Translations under genes and position numbers: made by a program
The notes under the pieces: model-generated
The model's input: only the letters and a program-made list of their open reading frames with translations
Told to the model about the DNA's origin: nothing
Databases searched by the model: none
From: Bradyrhizobium glycinis
GTDB lineage: Bacteria; Pseudomonadota; Alphaproteobacteria; Rhizobiales; Xanthobacteraceae
Length of the DNA: 64,000 nucleotides
Assembly (NCBI RefSeq): GCF_016031655.1
Contig: NZ_JACCHQ010000008.1
Location: 1-64,000 of the forward strand
Direction: 5' to 3'
In this document: piece by piece, positions 27,612 through 37,056 of the stretch
Numbering within the stretch: the stretch's first letter is position 1
How the letters are laid out: every line of letters starts with the position of its first letter

Positions 27612-30112
27612 TCGGCGGCGTCGCGGTGCGCCGCCTGGTCGGTCGGGAAATCACAAATCACGACCGTGCCCCGGCCGACGATCGAATCCACCCGCACCTT
27701 GCCGCCATGCAGCTCGACGAAGGAGCGCACCAGCGACAGGCCGAGCCCGGCGCCGCGATGACGCGAGCCCTGCGAGCGGCTTTCGAACCAGTTGAACACC
27801 TTGTCCTTCATGTCGGCAGGTATTCCAGGGCCCGAATCTGTCACGGTGAAGACCACGCTGCGTTCGGTGCGCCGCGCGCTGATGCCGACGGTGGAATCCT
27901 GTGGAGAAAACCCGACGGCATTGGCGAGGAGGTTATAGAGCACCTGCACCACGCGCTTCTCGTCGCCGACGAAGCTGCCGACATCGGGCGCGATCTCGAC
28001 CTTGAGGCGGATACGGTCGGTGGCGAGCCGGTCCTGGATGCCCTCGGCGGCTAGCTCGATGGCCTTGGCGACGTCGACCTGCCCGAGTTCCAGCTTCATG
28101 GCGCCGGCGTCGATGGTGGCGAGATCCAGGATGTTGTTGGTGAGCGCGAGCAGCGCGTTGGTCGACTTGGTGACGTAGTCGAGATATTCGGCCTGCTTCG
28201 GCGTCAGCGGTCCGGTCGAGGGATCGCTGAGGAAATGCGCAAAGCCGATGATGGTGGTGAGCGGCGAGCGCAGCTCGTAGGAGACGTGGTGGACGAAATC
28301 CACCTTCATCTGGTCGGCCGCCTCCAGCGCCTCGTTGCGCTCGCGCAGCGCGCGCTCGACATTCTCGGTGTCGGTGATGTCCTGGAAGGTCAGCATGGTG
28401 GCGCCGTCAGGCAGCGGCCGGATCATGCCGTCGAGCACGCTGCCGTCCTTGCGCTCCAGCTTCAGCGGCACGTCGGCGCGGTTCTCGATCGAGGTGATGG
28501 CTTCGCGGATCTGGCGCCAGACCACGGGATCGTCGAACAGCTGATGGCACCAGCCTTCGACGGTCTGGATATGCGGCTCGTCGCGCATGGCATCGCTCGA
28601 CAGCTTCCACATCCGCACGAAGGCCGGATTGAACAGCTGCGCCTTGCCATTGCTGCCGAACACCGCGACGCCCTCGGCGAGGCTGTCCAGCGTCTCGCGC
28701 TGGACGCGGATCAGGCCGTCGAAACGGCGGGCGAGGTCGAGGCTTTCGGTGACGTCGTCGAACAGATAGGTGACGCCTCCTTCCGGGTTCGGCGTGGTGA
28801 CGACCGAGAGCGCGCGGCCGTCGGGCAGGAACCAGGTGTCCTTGGCAGTCTCGACCGCGCGATAGGCCTCGTGCAGCTTGGCTTTCCAGGCGCGGAAATC
28901 CGGCTGCTCGGGCAGCTTGCGCGCGGCGCGGAGCTGGTCGAGCACGCTGGAATCGTCCGGATGGGCGTCGAGGAAGTTGCGATCGAGATCCCATAGCCGG
29001 CGATAGGAATCGTTGTAGAAGGCAAGGCGCCGCTGGCCGTCGAACACGGCAACGCCCGAGGAGAGCTGGTCGAGCGTGCGGCGGTGCGCCTCCGCCATGC
29101 GCACCAGGGCCGAGCTCAGCGCATCCGCCTCGCTGGCATCGATGGCGACGCCGACGCTGCCGCTACCGACATTGACGGCGCGCACGTCGTAGATGCGCCG
29201 TTCGCCGCCGACCACGATCGGCAGCCGCGAGGTGAAATTGGCGGCGTCCTTCAGCCCCCGCTCCATCGCATTGCGGTCGTCGCTGTCGAGCAGCTCGAGC
29301 TTGCGCTCCTGGGCATCGATGGCGCTGGTCGCCTCGGTGGCGCGCACATAAGCCGGGTTGGCGTAGGTCAGGGTGCCGTTCTCCCCCTTTGCCCAGATCG
29401 GCCACGGTGCCGCCGCGGCAAAGCCACGAAGCATCTCGGTCTCGTCGGAGAGCGCCTTGTAGCGCAGATTGGTCTCGGCCAGTTCGCGGCGGAGGCCCGA
29501 GAGCTCGCGAATGCGGACGATGGCCTGGCCGCCGATGGCGCGTCCGATCGCTTCCAGCATATGGCCGTGCGCGGTGGTCAGCGTCAGCTGGAACCCGTCG
29601 CCGCGCTCGCGCAGCGCGTCGACCGCGTGGTCCATCAGCAGCGCCGGTTCCGGCGGCAGCCAGGTTCCGAACGCCAGCACACGCTGCGGCGAGGAATCGC
29701 GCGGCAGCACCAGCGCGATGTCGCCGGAAATCTGCGCGCGGTTGTCGCCGGCCGGCCACGAGATCAGGATCTGCGGCTCGGCGAACAGCAGGGCGCCGAA
29801 GCGGTCGGCCTGGAGCTGCAGTTCCCCGATCCGCGCGCGCAGCCGCGCCTCGTTCTTCGCCGTGCGCACCCGCGTGCGCATCAACAGGATCGCGGCCACG
29901 ACCGAGAAGCCGAGCAGCGCCAAGGCGGTGGCGAGCACCGCGAGTTCCTGCCGGTTGAAATCCATAACCAGGGAGAGGGTGTCGACGAGGTCGGCGGCCT
30001 TGGCCGGCGCAGCCGGCAGCAGCGCTGCGAGAGCGCCTCCCACCAAGCCGTTGCGCGCCAGCGATGTGCACGACAGCAGCGTCCGACGCATCGACACGAT
30101 CACGCCTGACAT
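27608..30112 (-). CDS. divL: DivL-like PAS-domain pseudo-histidine kinase (Tyr at the phospho-site)
   Basis: The 834-residue membrane protein has two hydrophobic N-terminal segments (about residues 17-40 and 57-78), several PAS-like domains, a dimerisation domain and an ATPase domain. In the H-box the usual Ser-His-Glu-Leu-Arg reads FVHHVSYELRSPLTTIIGF, so Tyr612 stands where the phospho-accepting His should be. This is the hallmark of Caulobacter DivL, which acts on CckA and thereby CtrA to control the cell cycle. The ATP-binding boxes remain: VLYNLLANAVGFSP, VTDSGPGIP, FNWFES and GAGLGLSLVRSF. I chose the ATG at 30112 over the frame from 30184. It overlaps the tsaE fusion by 4 bases. Confidence 0.85.
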   Translation of the reverse strand: MSGVIVSMRRTLLSCTSLARNGLVGGALAALLPAAPAKAADLVDTLSLVMDFNRQELAVLATALALLGFSVVAAILLMRTRVRTAKNEARLRARIGELQLQADRFGALLFAEPQILISWPAGDNRAQISGDIALVLPRDSSPQRVLAFGTWLPPEPALLMDHAVDALRERGDGFQLTLTTAHGHMLEAIGRAIGGQAIVRIRELSGLRRELAETNLRYKALSDETEMLRGFAAAAPWPIWAKGENGTLTYANPAYVRATEATSAIDAQERKLELLDSDDRNAMERGLKDAANFTSRLPIVVGGERRIYDVRAVNVGSGSVGVAIDASEADALSSALVRMAEAHRRTLDQLSSGVAVFDGQRRLAFYNDSYRRLWDLDRNFLDAHPDDSSVLDQLRAARKLPEQPDFRAWKAKLHEAYRAVETAKDTWFLPDGRALSVVTTPNPEGGVTYLFDDVTESLDLARRFDGLIRVQRETLDSLAEGVAVFGSNGKAQLFNPAFVRMWKLSSDAMRDEPHIQTVEGWCHQLFDDPVVWRQIREAITSIENRADVPLKLERKDGSVLDGMIRPLPDGATMLTFQDITDTENVERALRERNEALEAADQMKVDFVHHVSYELRSPLTTIIGFAHFLSDPSTGPLTPKQAEYLDYVTKSTNALLALTNNILDLATIDAGAMKLELGQVDVAKAIELAAEGIQDRLATDRIRLKVEIAPDVGSFVGDEKRVVQVLYNLLANAVGFSPQDSTVGISARRTERSVVFTVTDSGPGIPADMKDKVFNWFESRSQGSRHRGAGLGLSLVRSFVELHGGKVRVDSIVGRGTVVICDFPTDQAAHRDAAE

Positions 30113-30495
30113 AGTTGCCCCAAGACGCGGAAATTCAAGACCGCACGAATTGACGCGCGGCGACCCCCGTCGCGCGCGAATCAAAAGACAATACCCTCAC
30201 CGCGACTCCGCCGGTAAGAGTCCAGATCGTGAACGCAAAGGCGGGTCCCAAAAAAGTGCCCCGCGCGCGGTTCCCGGTGCACGTAATTCTTCGGGTGATT
30301 CGGGTGGGATTGCCGCGCGTTAGCGTGTGAGGCGGATTGCTCGCCACGATGCTGGTGCGCTCCTTCCCCCGCTTGCGGGGGAGGGCTGGGGAGAGGGTGT
30401 CTCCGCGATGGGACAATCCCCTAGAGGAGAAAACCCTCACCCGCCGTGCTCTGCGAGCGCGGCCGCCTCTCCCGCAAGCGGGAGAGGTAAGAAAG
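30113..30495. other. Gap between divL and dut; holds two family B repeats
   Basis: No gene is supported here. It contains the family B palindromes at about 30361-30398 (CCCCCGCTTGCGGGGGAGGG) and 30431-30487 (CTCTCCCGCAAGCGGGAGAGG), the second lying directly beyond the dut stop. The divL promoter should lie near 30113-30300, but I could not pick a convincing pair of hexamers. Confidence 0.5.
30361..30487. repeat. Paired family B REP palindromes
   Basis: Two copies of the CCCGCTTGCGGG-type palindrome lie in opposite orientation about 100 bases apart (30361-30398 and 30457-30487). They are joined by a stretch containing CTCACCCGCCGTGCTCTGCG. Confidence 0.6.
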
Positions 30496-30954
30496 CTACC
30501 GCCCCGTCGAGCCGAAGCCGCCGGCGCCGCGATCGGTCGCCGACAAGGTGGCGACGGGAAGCAGCGCGGCCTGCAGCACCGGCGCGATCACCATCTGGGC
30601 GATGCGCTCGCCGCGCTTGATCACGAACGGCGCGGTGCCGTGATTGATCAGGATCACCTTGATCTCGCCGCGGTAGTCCGCATCGATCGTGCCCGGCGAA
30701 TTCAGCACGGTGAGGCCGTGCTTGGCCGCAAGCCCCGAACGCGGCCGCACCTGCGCCTCGTGCCCGGGCGGCAAGGCGATGGCAAGGCCGGTCGGCACCA
30801 GCGCGTATTGGCCCGGTGCGAGCGTCATGGGCTCGTTGTCGGGCACCGCGGCCATCAAATCCAGGCCAGCGGCCTCGCTGGTCTGATAGGCCGGCAGCGG
30901 CAGGCCGTCAGCGTGGGCGAAACGTTGCAGCTCGACGGTAACCTTCGTGCTCAA
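30496..30954 (-). CDS. dut: dUTP diphosphatase
   Basis: The 152-residue trimeric enzyme hydrolyses dUTP to dUMP. The five motifs are visible: [57 protein letters not shown] and the C-terminal arm [12 protein letters not shown]. Translation starts at a TTG (30954) that overlaps the coaBC stop, so it is probably coupled to coaBC. The coaBC-dut pairing is widespread in bacteria. Confidence 0.96.
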   Translation of the reverse strand: MSTKVTVELQRFAHADGLPLPAYQTSEAAGLDLMAAVPDNEPMTLAPGQYALVPTGLAIALPPGHEAQVRPRSGLAAKHGLTVLNSPGTIDADYRGEIKVILINHGTAPFVIKRGERIAQMVIAPVLQAALLPVATLSATDRGAGGFGSTGR

Positions 30955-32402
30955 GATGCGGACTCCAGGGATTTGCCGGTCACGCTCTTCGCGATCTGCG
31001 CGACCAGTTCGGTGGCGACCTGTTCCTTGGTCATCGCCGGCCAGGAATCAACTGTAATCTCGCCGTCCTGCGCACCGTTCTTGCGGCTGAGCAGGTGGAC
31101 CGTGTTGCGGTCGCCACCCATCACGCCGGTGGCGGGCGAGACGTCGTTGGCGACGATCCAGTCGCAGCCCTTGCGCGCGAATTTTGCTTTGGCGTTGTCG
31201 ATGAGGTGCTCGGTCTCGGCGGCAAAGCCGATCACGAGCCTCGGGCGCTTGTCGGTGAGCTTGGAGATGGTGGCGAGGATGTCGGGGTTTTCGACCAGCT
31301 GAAGCGGCGGCATGCCGGCAGAAGTCTTCTTCAGCTTCTGCTCGCCTTCGTTGGCGACGCGCCAGTCGGCGACCGCGGCGGCGAAGATCGCGACGTCGGC
31401 AGGGAGTGCGGCCTTGACCTGCTCCAGCATCTGCCGCGCCGATTCGACGTGCTTCACCGTCACGCCCGGGGGATCGTCGAGGTCGACCGGACCGCTCACC
31501 AGAGTGACCTCGGCGCCCGCGGCCTGCGCAGCGGCGGCAATGGCAAAGCCCTGCTTGCCGGAGGAACGGTTGGCGATATAGCGCACCGGGTCGATCGCCT
31601 CGTGGGTGGGACCGGCGGTGATCAGCACGCGCTTGCCGGCGAGCGGCTTCGGCATCGGCGGCCGCAGCAGCCGCTCGGCGGCATTGGCGATCTCGATGGC
31701 TTCCGACATGCGGCCCGTTCCGGCTTCGCCGGCTTCGGCCATCTCGCCCGCGTTCGGGCCGATCAGCACCACGCCGTCGCGCTGGAGCTGCGCGACGTTG
31801 CGGCGCGTCGCCGCGTTGCTCCACATCAGCGGATTCATCGCCGGTGCCAGCAGCACCTTGCGGTTGGTCGCAAGCAGGATGGCGCTGGCGAGATCGTCGG
31901 CATGACCGTTCGCCATCTTCGCCATCAGGTCGGCGGTGGCCGGCGCGACCACGATCAGGTCGCAGTCGCGCGCGAGGCGTATATGGCCGGCGTCGAACTC
32001 GCTCTGCGGGTCGAACAAGTCCGTGTAGACGCGCTCATGCGAGAGGGCGCTCACGGCCAGCGGCGTCACGAATTGCTGGGCTGCCTTCGTGAGCACGCAG
32101 CGGACCTCGATGCGGCGCTCCTTCAGCCTGCGGATCAGGTCGAGCGACTTATAGGCTGCGATCCCGCCCCCAATGATCAGGGTGACGCTGGCCTCGGGGA
32201 CTGCGCCGGTGCGCTGCGGCGCCGGGGTGGTGGATGGTGCCGGCGGCGCGGAAAACGGCGTCAGCGGCTCCTCGCGGCCCTCGATCAGCTCCCGCAGGAT
32301 GACCCGGACCTCCTCCTCGACCGACCTGTGGTTCTTGGCCGAGCGCAGCCGCAAATAGGTTTTGACGGCGTCGTCGAGCTTGCGGATGGTCAGGCTTGCC
32401 AT
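30951..32402 (-). CDS. coaBC: CoaBC with an N-terminal FitA/VapB-type ribbon-helix-helix domain
   Basis: The 483-residue protein makes 4'-phosphopantetheine for coenzyme A: CoaB joins phosphopantothenate with Cys, CoaC decarboxylates. The enzyme proper starts near residue 72 ([20 protein letters not shown]), with the CoaC His in [13 protein letters not shown] and [13 protein letters not shown]. The CoaB half shows [30 protein letters not shown] and QKLKK. In front sit about 42 residues, [20 protein letters not shown] then [18 protein letters not shown], which read as a ribbon-helix-helix antitoxin of the FitA/VapB type, plus a Pro-rich linker (43-71). The usual CoaC length is near 400, so this is a fusion. 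The CoaC clamp reads [10 protein letters not shown], lacking the Cys of the ACGDxGxGRM consensus. Twin palindromes cover its promoter. Confidence 0.93.
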   Translation of the reverse strand: MASLTIRKLDDAVKTYLRLRSAKNHRSVEEEVRVILRELIEGREEPLTPFSAPPAPSTTPAPQRTGAVPEASVTLIIGGGIAAYKSLDLIRRLKERRIEVRCVLTKAAQQFVTPLAVSALSHERVYTDLFDPQSEFDAGHIRLARDCDLIVVAPATADLMAKMANGHADDLASAILLATNRKVLLAPAMNPLMWSNAATRRNVAQLQRDGVVLIGPNAGEMAEAGEAGTGRMSEAIEIANAAERLLRPPMPKPLAGKRVLITAGPTHEAIDPVRYIANRSSGKQGFAIAAAAQAAGAEVTLVSGPVDLDDPPGVTVKHVESARQMLEQVKAALPADVAIFAAAVADWRVANEGEQKLKKTSAGMPPLQLVENPDILATISKLTDKRPRLVIGFAAETEHLIDNAKAKFARKGCDWIVANDVSPATGVMGGDRNTVHLLSRKNGAQDGEITVDSWPAMTKEQVATELVAQIAKSVTGKSLESAS

Positions 32403-32421
32403 GACGCCCTCCGGCGGAGAA

Positions 32422-32438
32422 TGATAGCGATGCTATCA
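32422..32438. promoter_or_regulatory. Palindrome 1 upstream of coaBC, probable RHH operator
   Basis: Perfect arms TGATAGC (32422-32428) and GCTATCA (32432-32438) around GAT, 20 bases upstream of the coaBC start. It covers the probable -10 element. It has the same form, TGATWGC-N3-GCWATCA, as the second palindrome 23 bases away. Confidence 0.7.
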
Positions 32439-32458
32439 CTCGCGTGATTGCAATGCAA
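32430..32458 (-). promoter_or_regulatory. Probable coaBC-dut promoter
   Basis: On the minus strand TTGCAT (32458-32453) is followed by a 17-base spacer and TAGCAT (32435-32430). The predicted start, near 32423, leaves a leader of about 20 bases including GGAGG before the ATG. Both hexamers lie inside the palindromes. ubiB, immediately upstream, could also read through. Confidence 0.5.
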
Positions 32459-32461
32459 TCA
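32445..32461. promoter_or_regulatory. Palindrome 2 upstream of coaBC, probable RHH operator
   Basis: Perfect arms TGATTGC (32445-32451) and GCAATCA (32455-32461) around AAT. It covers the probable -35 element and runs into the ubiB stop codon. The inner half-sites of the two palindromes, TGCTATCA and TGATTGCA, form an inverted repeat spaced by 6 bases and resemble the FitA operator half-site as I remember it. Confidence 0.7.
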
Positions 32462-34033
32462 TAGATTCCGGACGGCGATCAGAATCCCGATGAAGGTCGC
32501 GGCAATGATCCAGAGCGCCACGGTGCGCCAACGATTCTTGCGGCCCTCGCTGCGTCCCATCGCCGCGATGCTCTCCGGCGACAGCCTGATGCCCTCCCGC
32601 GTCATGGTCTCGAGCTGCTCCAGCACCTTCACCGACCGCTCGGCGATCTCCGGCAGGCGCATCAACACCCGTGCGATGTCCCCGGTGCCGGCGAGCCCGC
32701 CCTCGATGCGGCCGATGGGTCCGAGATTGCGCTCGATCCATTCCCGCACCACGGGGTCGGCGATCCGCCAGATATCGAGCTTGGGATCGAAGCCGCGCGC
32801 AACGCCTTCGACCACCACCATGGTTTTCTGCAGCAGGATCAGCTCGGGCCGCGTCCTCATGTCGAACAGGCCGGTGACCTCGAGCAGCAGCGTCAAGAGC
32901 CGCGCCATCGAGATCTCTTCCGCCGTGCGATTGTGGATCGGCTCGCCGATGGCGCGAATGGCTTGCGCGAAATTCTCGACCGAATGATGCGCGGGCACAT
33001 AGCCGGCCTCGAAATGCACCTCGGCGACGCGGCGATAATCGCGGGTGATGAAGCCGAGCAGGATCTCGGCGAGGAAGCGCCGCTCCTTCATCCCGAGCCG
33101 GCCCATGATGCCGAAATCGACTGCGACGAGACGGCCGGTATCATCCAGGAACAGATTGCCCGGATGCATGTCGGCGTGGAAGAAGCCGTCGCGCAGCGCG
33201 TGCCGCAAAAAGCTCTGGATCACCTTGCGGCCGAGATCAGGCAGGTCGACGTGCGCCTCTGCGAGGCGCTTGTGATCGTTCAGCGCGATGCCGTCGATCC
33301 ATTCCATCGTCAGCACGTTGTGCGTGGTGCGGTCCCAATCAACGGCGGGCACGCGGAAATCGGGATCGTCGCGCGTGTTCTCCGCCATCTCCGACAGCGC
33401 GGCGGCCTCTAACCGCAGGTCCATCTCCATCGCGACCGAGCGCGACATCGTGTTGATGACCTCGATCAGGCGCAGGCGCCGCGCCTCGGCCGAATAGGCC
33501 TCGGCCTTGTGCGCGACGAAGAAGAAATCCGAGAGATCGCGGCGGAAGCGTGCGGCGACATTGGGCCTCAGCACCTTGATCGCCACCGGCTTGCGGATGC
33601 CGTCGCGCAGCACCTCGCCGCGATGCACCTGCGCGATCGAGGCCGCCGCGACCGGCGGGCCGAAGCTGACGAAGACGTCCTTCAGCGGCCGTTCCAGCGA
33701 GGCCGCGATCGTCGCCTCGGCTTCGGCCTGCGGAAACGGCGGCAGCCGGTCCTGCAGGCTTTCGAGGTCGCGCGCCATGATGACGCCGACCACGTCGGGG
33801 CGCGTGGCCAGGAACTGGCCGAGCTTGAGATAGGCCGGACCCATCCGCGTCAGCGCGCGCGAGATCCGCGGACCGTATTTGGCGCCGCGGCGCTCGATGA
33901 TGCGCGCCAGCTTCAGCGCGAGTTGCCCCGGCGGCGGCACCAGGCTCGGATCGACCGCGCCGAACACGCCTTCGCGCGCAAACACGAACGCGGCGCGGAT
34001 CAGGCGCGCAATGTGGGTGACGGCAGAGATCAC
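32459..34033 (-). CDS. ubiB: Ubiquinone biosynthesis protein kinase-like UbiB
   Basis: The 524-residue ABC1/ADCK-family protein is needed for ubiquinone synthesis; its exact activity is probably an ATPase that helps extract lipid intermediates. The family KxGQ motif is [13 protein letters not shown], the A-rich loop is [13 protein letters not shown], the ExD motif is [13 protein letters not shown], and the catalytic centre shows [13 protein letters not shown] and [13 protein letters not shown] membrane segment at the C-terminus ([18 protein letters not shown]) anchors it. The start is a GTG overlapping the ubiE stop, so both probably share one transcript. Confidence 0.95.
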   Translation of the reverse strand: MISAVTHIARLIRAAFVFAREGVFGAVDPSLVPPPGQLALKLARIIERRGAKYGPRISRALTRMGPAYLKLGQFLATRPDVVGVIMARDLESLQDRLPPFPQAEAEATIAASLERPLKDVFVSFGPPVAAASIAQVHRGEVLRDGIRKPVAIKVLRPNVAARFRRDLSDFFFVAHKAEAYSAEARRLRLIEVINTMSRSVAMEMDLRLEAAALSEMAENTRDDPDFRVPAVDWDRTTHNVLTMEWIDGIALNDHKRLAEAHVDLPDLGRKVIQSFLRHALRDGFFHADMHPGNLFLDDTGRLVAVDFGIMGRLGMKERRFLAEILLGFITRDYRRVAEVHFEAGYVPAHHSVENFAQAIRAIGEPIHNRTAEEISMARLLTLLLEVTGLFDMRTRPELILLQKTMVVVEGVARGFDPKLDIWRIADPVVREWIERNLGPIGRIEGGLAGTGDIARVLMRLPEIAERSVKVLEQLETMTREGIRLSPESIAAMGRSEGRKNRWRTVALWIIAATFIGILIAVRNL

Positions 34034-34791
34034 AAACGCCAGCCCGAATGCAGTGCGACGATGCCGCCGGAGAGTGTCTGCCAGCTGACGCGGGCAAAGC
34101 CGGCCTCGCGGATCATGTCGGCGAAGGCGGCGGGCTTTGGAAATTTGCGGATGGACTCGACGAGATATTGGTACGATTCGGCGTCGCCCGTGACCATGCG
34201 CCCGAGCGGCGGGATCACCTTGAACGAGAACAGATCATAGAACTTGTCCAGTCCCGGCATCTCGACGGTGGAGAATTCCAGGCACAGGAAGCGGCTGCCG
34301 GGTCTCAGCACGCGATAGGCCTCGCGCAGCGCAAGATCGATCCGCGGCACGTTGCGGATGCCGAACGCGATCGTATAGGCATCGAAGCTGCGATCGGCGA
34401 AGCCGAGCGATTCGGCATTGCCTTCGACGAAATCGACCTGGGTGTCCAGATGGCGCTTGGCGGCGCGCTCGCGCCCGACGGCCAGCATATCCGAATTGAT
34501 GTCGCACACCGTGGCGTGGAAGCCGGGGCCGGCTGCCTTGGCGGCCCGGAACGAGATGTCGCCGGTGCCGCCGGCGACATCGAGCAGCGCGAACCGCCGG
34601 TCGCTCCTCGGCGGATCCAGCGCGGTGATCATGATGTCCTTCCAGACCCGATGCAGGCCACCGGACATCAGGTCGTTCATCAGATCATAGCGCGACGCCA
34701 CGCTGTGAAACACATCGTTCACCAGCGTCTGCTTGTCCCCGAGGGGTACGTCCCTGAAGCCAAAATGCGTGGTTTCGCCCGGCCGATCCAT
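34030..34791 (-). CDS. ubiE: Demethylmenaquinone/ubiquinone C-methyltransferase UbiE
   Basis: The 253-residue SAM-dependent enzyme methylates the benzoquinol ring in ubiquinone synthesis. SAM motif I is [18 protein letters not shown], with [19 protein letters not shown] and [19 protein letters not shown] typical of the family. FCLECSTVE-type chemistry is replaced by [19 protein letters not shown], followed by [19 protein letters not shown]. It is the first gene of the leftward ubiE-ubiB run and is divergent from mutM with 81 bases between. Confidence 0.96.
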   Translation of the reverse strand: MDRPGETTHFGFRDVPLGDKQTLVNDVFHSVASRYDLMNDLMSGGLHRVWKDIMITALDPPRSDRRFALLDVAGGTGDISFRAAKAAGPGFHATVCDINSDMLAVGRERAAKRHLDTQVDFVEGNAESLGFADRSFDAYTIAFGIRNVPRIDLALREAYRVLRPGSRFLCLEFSTVEMPGLDKFYDLFSFKVIPPLGRMVTGDAESYQYLVESIRKFPKPAAFADMIREAGFARVSWQTLSGGIVALHSGWRL

Positions 34792-34872
34792 TACTCTGCT
34801 CCACTCGGCGGACCATAGCCTGCCCGCCGCAATGGCGCTATCACACCGCCCTCATAAGGTGAATGCCCGACC

Positions 34873-35778
34873 ATGCCTGAATTGCCCGAAGTCGAGACCG
34901 TCCGCCGCGGCCTTCAGCCCGTGATGGAGGGCGCGAAAATCCTCGATGCGGAGGCCCGCCGGCCGGATTTGCGCTTTCCGTTCCAGCCCGACTTCGTGGC
35001 CCGGCTCAAGGGGCAGGTCGTCACGGGCCTCGGGCGCCGTGCAAAATATCTCATGGCCGATCTCGCCTCCGGCGACGTGCTCTTGATGCATTTGGGCATG
35101 TCGGGCTCGTTCCGCGTCATCAAGCCGGACAACGAGGCTCAGCCCGGCGAGTTTCACTATCCGAAGGCCAAGGACTCCGCGCACGACCACGTGCTGTTTC
35201 GGATGTCCTCCGGCGCCGACATCGTCTTCAACGATCCTCGCCGCTTCGGATACATGAAGGTGATCGCGCGCAACGCGCTCGAAGACGAGCCGCTGCTGCG
35301 CGGACTCGGCCCCGAGCCGCTCGGCAACGAATTCGATGCCGCGATGCTGGCGCGCTCCTGCCAGGGCAAGACCACGAGCCTGAAGGCCGCGCTGCTCGAC
35401 CAGCGCGTGGTGGCCGGGCTCGGCAACATCTATGTCTGCGAGGCGCTGCACCGCTCGCATCTGTCGCCGCGGCGCATTGCTGCGACATTGTCGACGAAGG
35501 CCGGACAACGCAAGGGCGTTGCCGGGGGCGAGCCGACCGATCATGCCAAGAGGCTGGTCGGTGCGATCCACGCCGTGCTCAATGACGCTATCAAGGCCGG
35601 CGGCTCCAGCTTGCGCGATCACCGCCAGACCACCGGCGAGCTCGGCTATTTCCAGCACTCGTTCAAGGTCTATGACCGCGAAGGCGAAAAATGCACGACG
35701 CCGCGCTGCGGCGGCACGATCAAGCGGTTCACGCAGAACGGCCGCTCGACCTTCTGGTGCCCGAAATGTCAGAAATGA
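34873..35778 (+). CDS. mutM: Formamidopyrimidine-DNA glycosylase (Fpg)
   Basis: The 301-residue DNA repair enzyme removes 8-oxoguanine. It starts with the catalytic Pro, as [16 protein letters not shown] after Met removal, and has [39 protein letters not shown] and HRSHLSPRR. The C-terminal zinc finger is [13 protein letters not shown] then FWCPKCQK, with all four Cys present. The pairing with divergent ubiE is common in alphaproteobacteria. Confidence 0.96.
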   Translation: MPELPEVETVRRGLQPVMEGAKILDAEARRPDLRFPFQPDFVARLKGQVVTGLGRRAKYLMADLASGDVLLMHLGMSGSFRVIKPDNEAQPGEFHYPKAKDSAHDHVLFRMSSGADIVFNDPRRFGYMKVIARNALEDEPLLRGLGPEPLGNEFDAAMLARSCQGKTTSLKAALLDQRVVAGLGNIYVCEALHRSHLSPRRIAATLSTKAGQRKGVAGGEPTDHAKRLVGAIHAVLNDAIKAGGSSLRDHRQTTGELGYFQHSFKVYDREGEKCTTPRCGGTIKRFTQNGRSTFWCPKCQK

Positions 35779-35835
35779 CGTAGCGCGGTAGCAGCAAAGA
35801 GATGAGTTTCTCCACGGCGACGGTCCCACCACCCG

Positions 35836-35994
35836 TCCTTGCGAGCGCAGCGAAGCAATCCAGAATCCCTCCGCAGCAGCAGTCTGGATTGCTTCGTCGC
35901 AAGGGCTCCTCGCAATGACGGGAGGATAGAGCCCTCGCTACAACGCGCGAGACGAAGCAATCCGGCCGGGCTGGGGGCCGGACTGCTTCGTCGC
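35836..35994. repeat. Family C palindromic repeats (GAAGCAATCC)
   Basis: CTTGCGAGCGCAGCGAAGC and AATCCAGA face TCTGGATT and GCTTCGTCGCAAGGGCTCC over 35836-35920. A shorter relative, GACGAAGCAATCCGGCC/GGCCGGACTGCTTCGTCGC, follows at 35951-35994. The 273 bases between mutM and the ParA gene hold nothing else I can identify. Confidence 0.65.
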
Positions 35995-36051
35995 TTGGGC
36001 TCGTTCACCGGATGACGAACAGCCCGACTGTCGCCCGAGCGATCGCCCCGC

Positions 36052-36795
36052 TCAGGACGCCAGTGTCGTGGTCTCGTCTGCCGCCTGCTCTGCGGCGATC
36101 TGCAGCATGCCGTGTGCAGCCGCGATGACCTGATCGATCAGGGCATTGGTGGTGGCTTCGAGCTCGAGCCGGGTCGCGATCCAGCGCCAGAGGCTGCGGA
36201 TCTCGTCCGCCGACTTGCCGTTCGGCGCGAATTCGCTCACGGCAAGGCCGCTGGCGAGTGCGTCCTGGTGATCGTTGCGCATCACGATCAGCGGACGCGC
36301 GAGCACGTCGGCAAGATCGAGCGCGGCTTCCTCGGCGAGCGCGGTCGCGGCGTTGTCGATGCGCTGACCGCGGATCGGCGTCTGGTTGAGCACGAAGCTG
36401 TAAGGCCGCTTCCAGGCGCGGGCGACGCTGAGCGTCGAGACGGTCGCCTCGATGTCGGCGACGCTGGGACGGGCCGGGATCAGGCAGAGATCGGAATGGC
36501 GGATCGCGGCGGTGGTGGCGGCGGAAAGGCCGGCTGCGGTGTCGACGATCGCGAGCTGGAGGCCGCTATCGGCCAGCATCTTCAGCCGCGGCGCGATATC
36601 GGCTGCGTGATAGATCGGCTCGACGACGAGATCGTCGGTCAAGCGGCGCCGCTGCCAGTTGGAGAGAGTGCCCTGCGGGTCGGTCTCGATCAGGCGGACG
36701 GTGAAGCCGGCCTGCTTGGCGGCCAGGGCGAGGCCGATGGCAAGCGTGCTCTTGCCGCTGCCGCCCTTTTGGGTGGCCAGTACGATCGTGTGCAT
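36052..36795 (-). CDS. ParA/MinD-family ATPase without a partner gene
   Basis: The 247-residue protein has a deviant Walker A, ATQKGGSGKSTLAIGLALA, at the very N-terminus, then RLIETDPQGTLSNWQRRR and LAIVDTAAGLSAATTAAI. These mark the ParA superfamily, in which dimers place cargo such as plasmids, chromosomes or protein clusters. No ParB or centromere-like repeat lies near, so it is an orphan and its cargo is unknown. A similar stand-alone ParA is common in Bradyrhizobium. AAGGA upstream of the ATG is the likely ribosome site. Confidence 0.85.
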   Translation of the reverse strand: MHTIVLATQKGGSGKSTLAIGLALAAKQAGFTVRLIETDPQGTLSNWQRRRLTDDLVVEPIYHAADIAPRLKMLADSGLQLAIVDTAAGLSAATTAAIRHSDLCLIPARPSVADIEATVSTLSVARAWKRPYSFVLNQTPIRGQRIDNAATALAEEAALDLADVLARPLIVMRNDHQDALASGLAVSEFAPNGKSADEIRSLWRWIATRLELEATTNALIDQVIAAAHGMLQIAAEQAADETTTLAS

Positions 36796-37001
36796 TGAAG
36801 ATCAATCCTTTGGAGTGCTGGGTCAGGAATACGCCACGCGAACGTGCATCGCTTCTGGATGCTGAGCGCTTCTCGCTCAGGACGTGCCGGCCCGATCCAA
36901 AGGGGATCGCGGAGGTCCAACGGTAACGATGATGGCGGAATAGCGAATGCCAGCGAATCCGTACCATTACCGACTCCGTAGTCGTACGCATGTGCAACCG
37001 C

Positions 37002-37055
37002 GCCCCGGCTCTGCACAGCAACGCTGAGGCGTTGCAGCGCGTCCGGGACACGAGA
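37002..37055. repeat. Family A repeat, half copy
   Basis: CCCCGGCTCTGCACAGCA and GCGCGTCCGGGACACGAGA match the right half of the other family A copies; the left half is missing. It ends immediately before the stop codon of the protease-like gene. Confidence 0.65.
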
Positions 37056-37056
37056 C

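Noticed and set aside
28277..28297. His at HH just before the Tyr as the phospho-acceptor of the DivL-like kinase
   Set aside because: They lie 3-4 residues before the position aligned with SHELRTP; the aligned residue is Tyr.
30185..30495. CRISPR-like short palindromes
   Set aside because: Only two copies in opposite orientation, unequal spacing and no cas genes; they are REP-like elements.
32270..32402. A separate antitoxin gene ahead of coaBC
   Set aside because: The RHH segment and the enzyme are in one uninterrupted frame with no stop, and there is no second ribosome site at the enzyme start.
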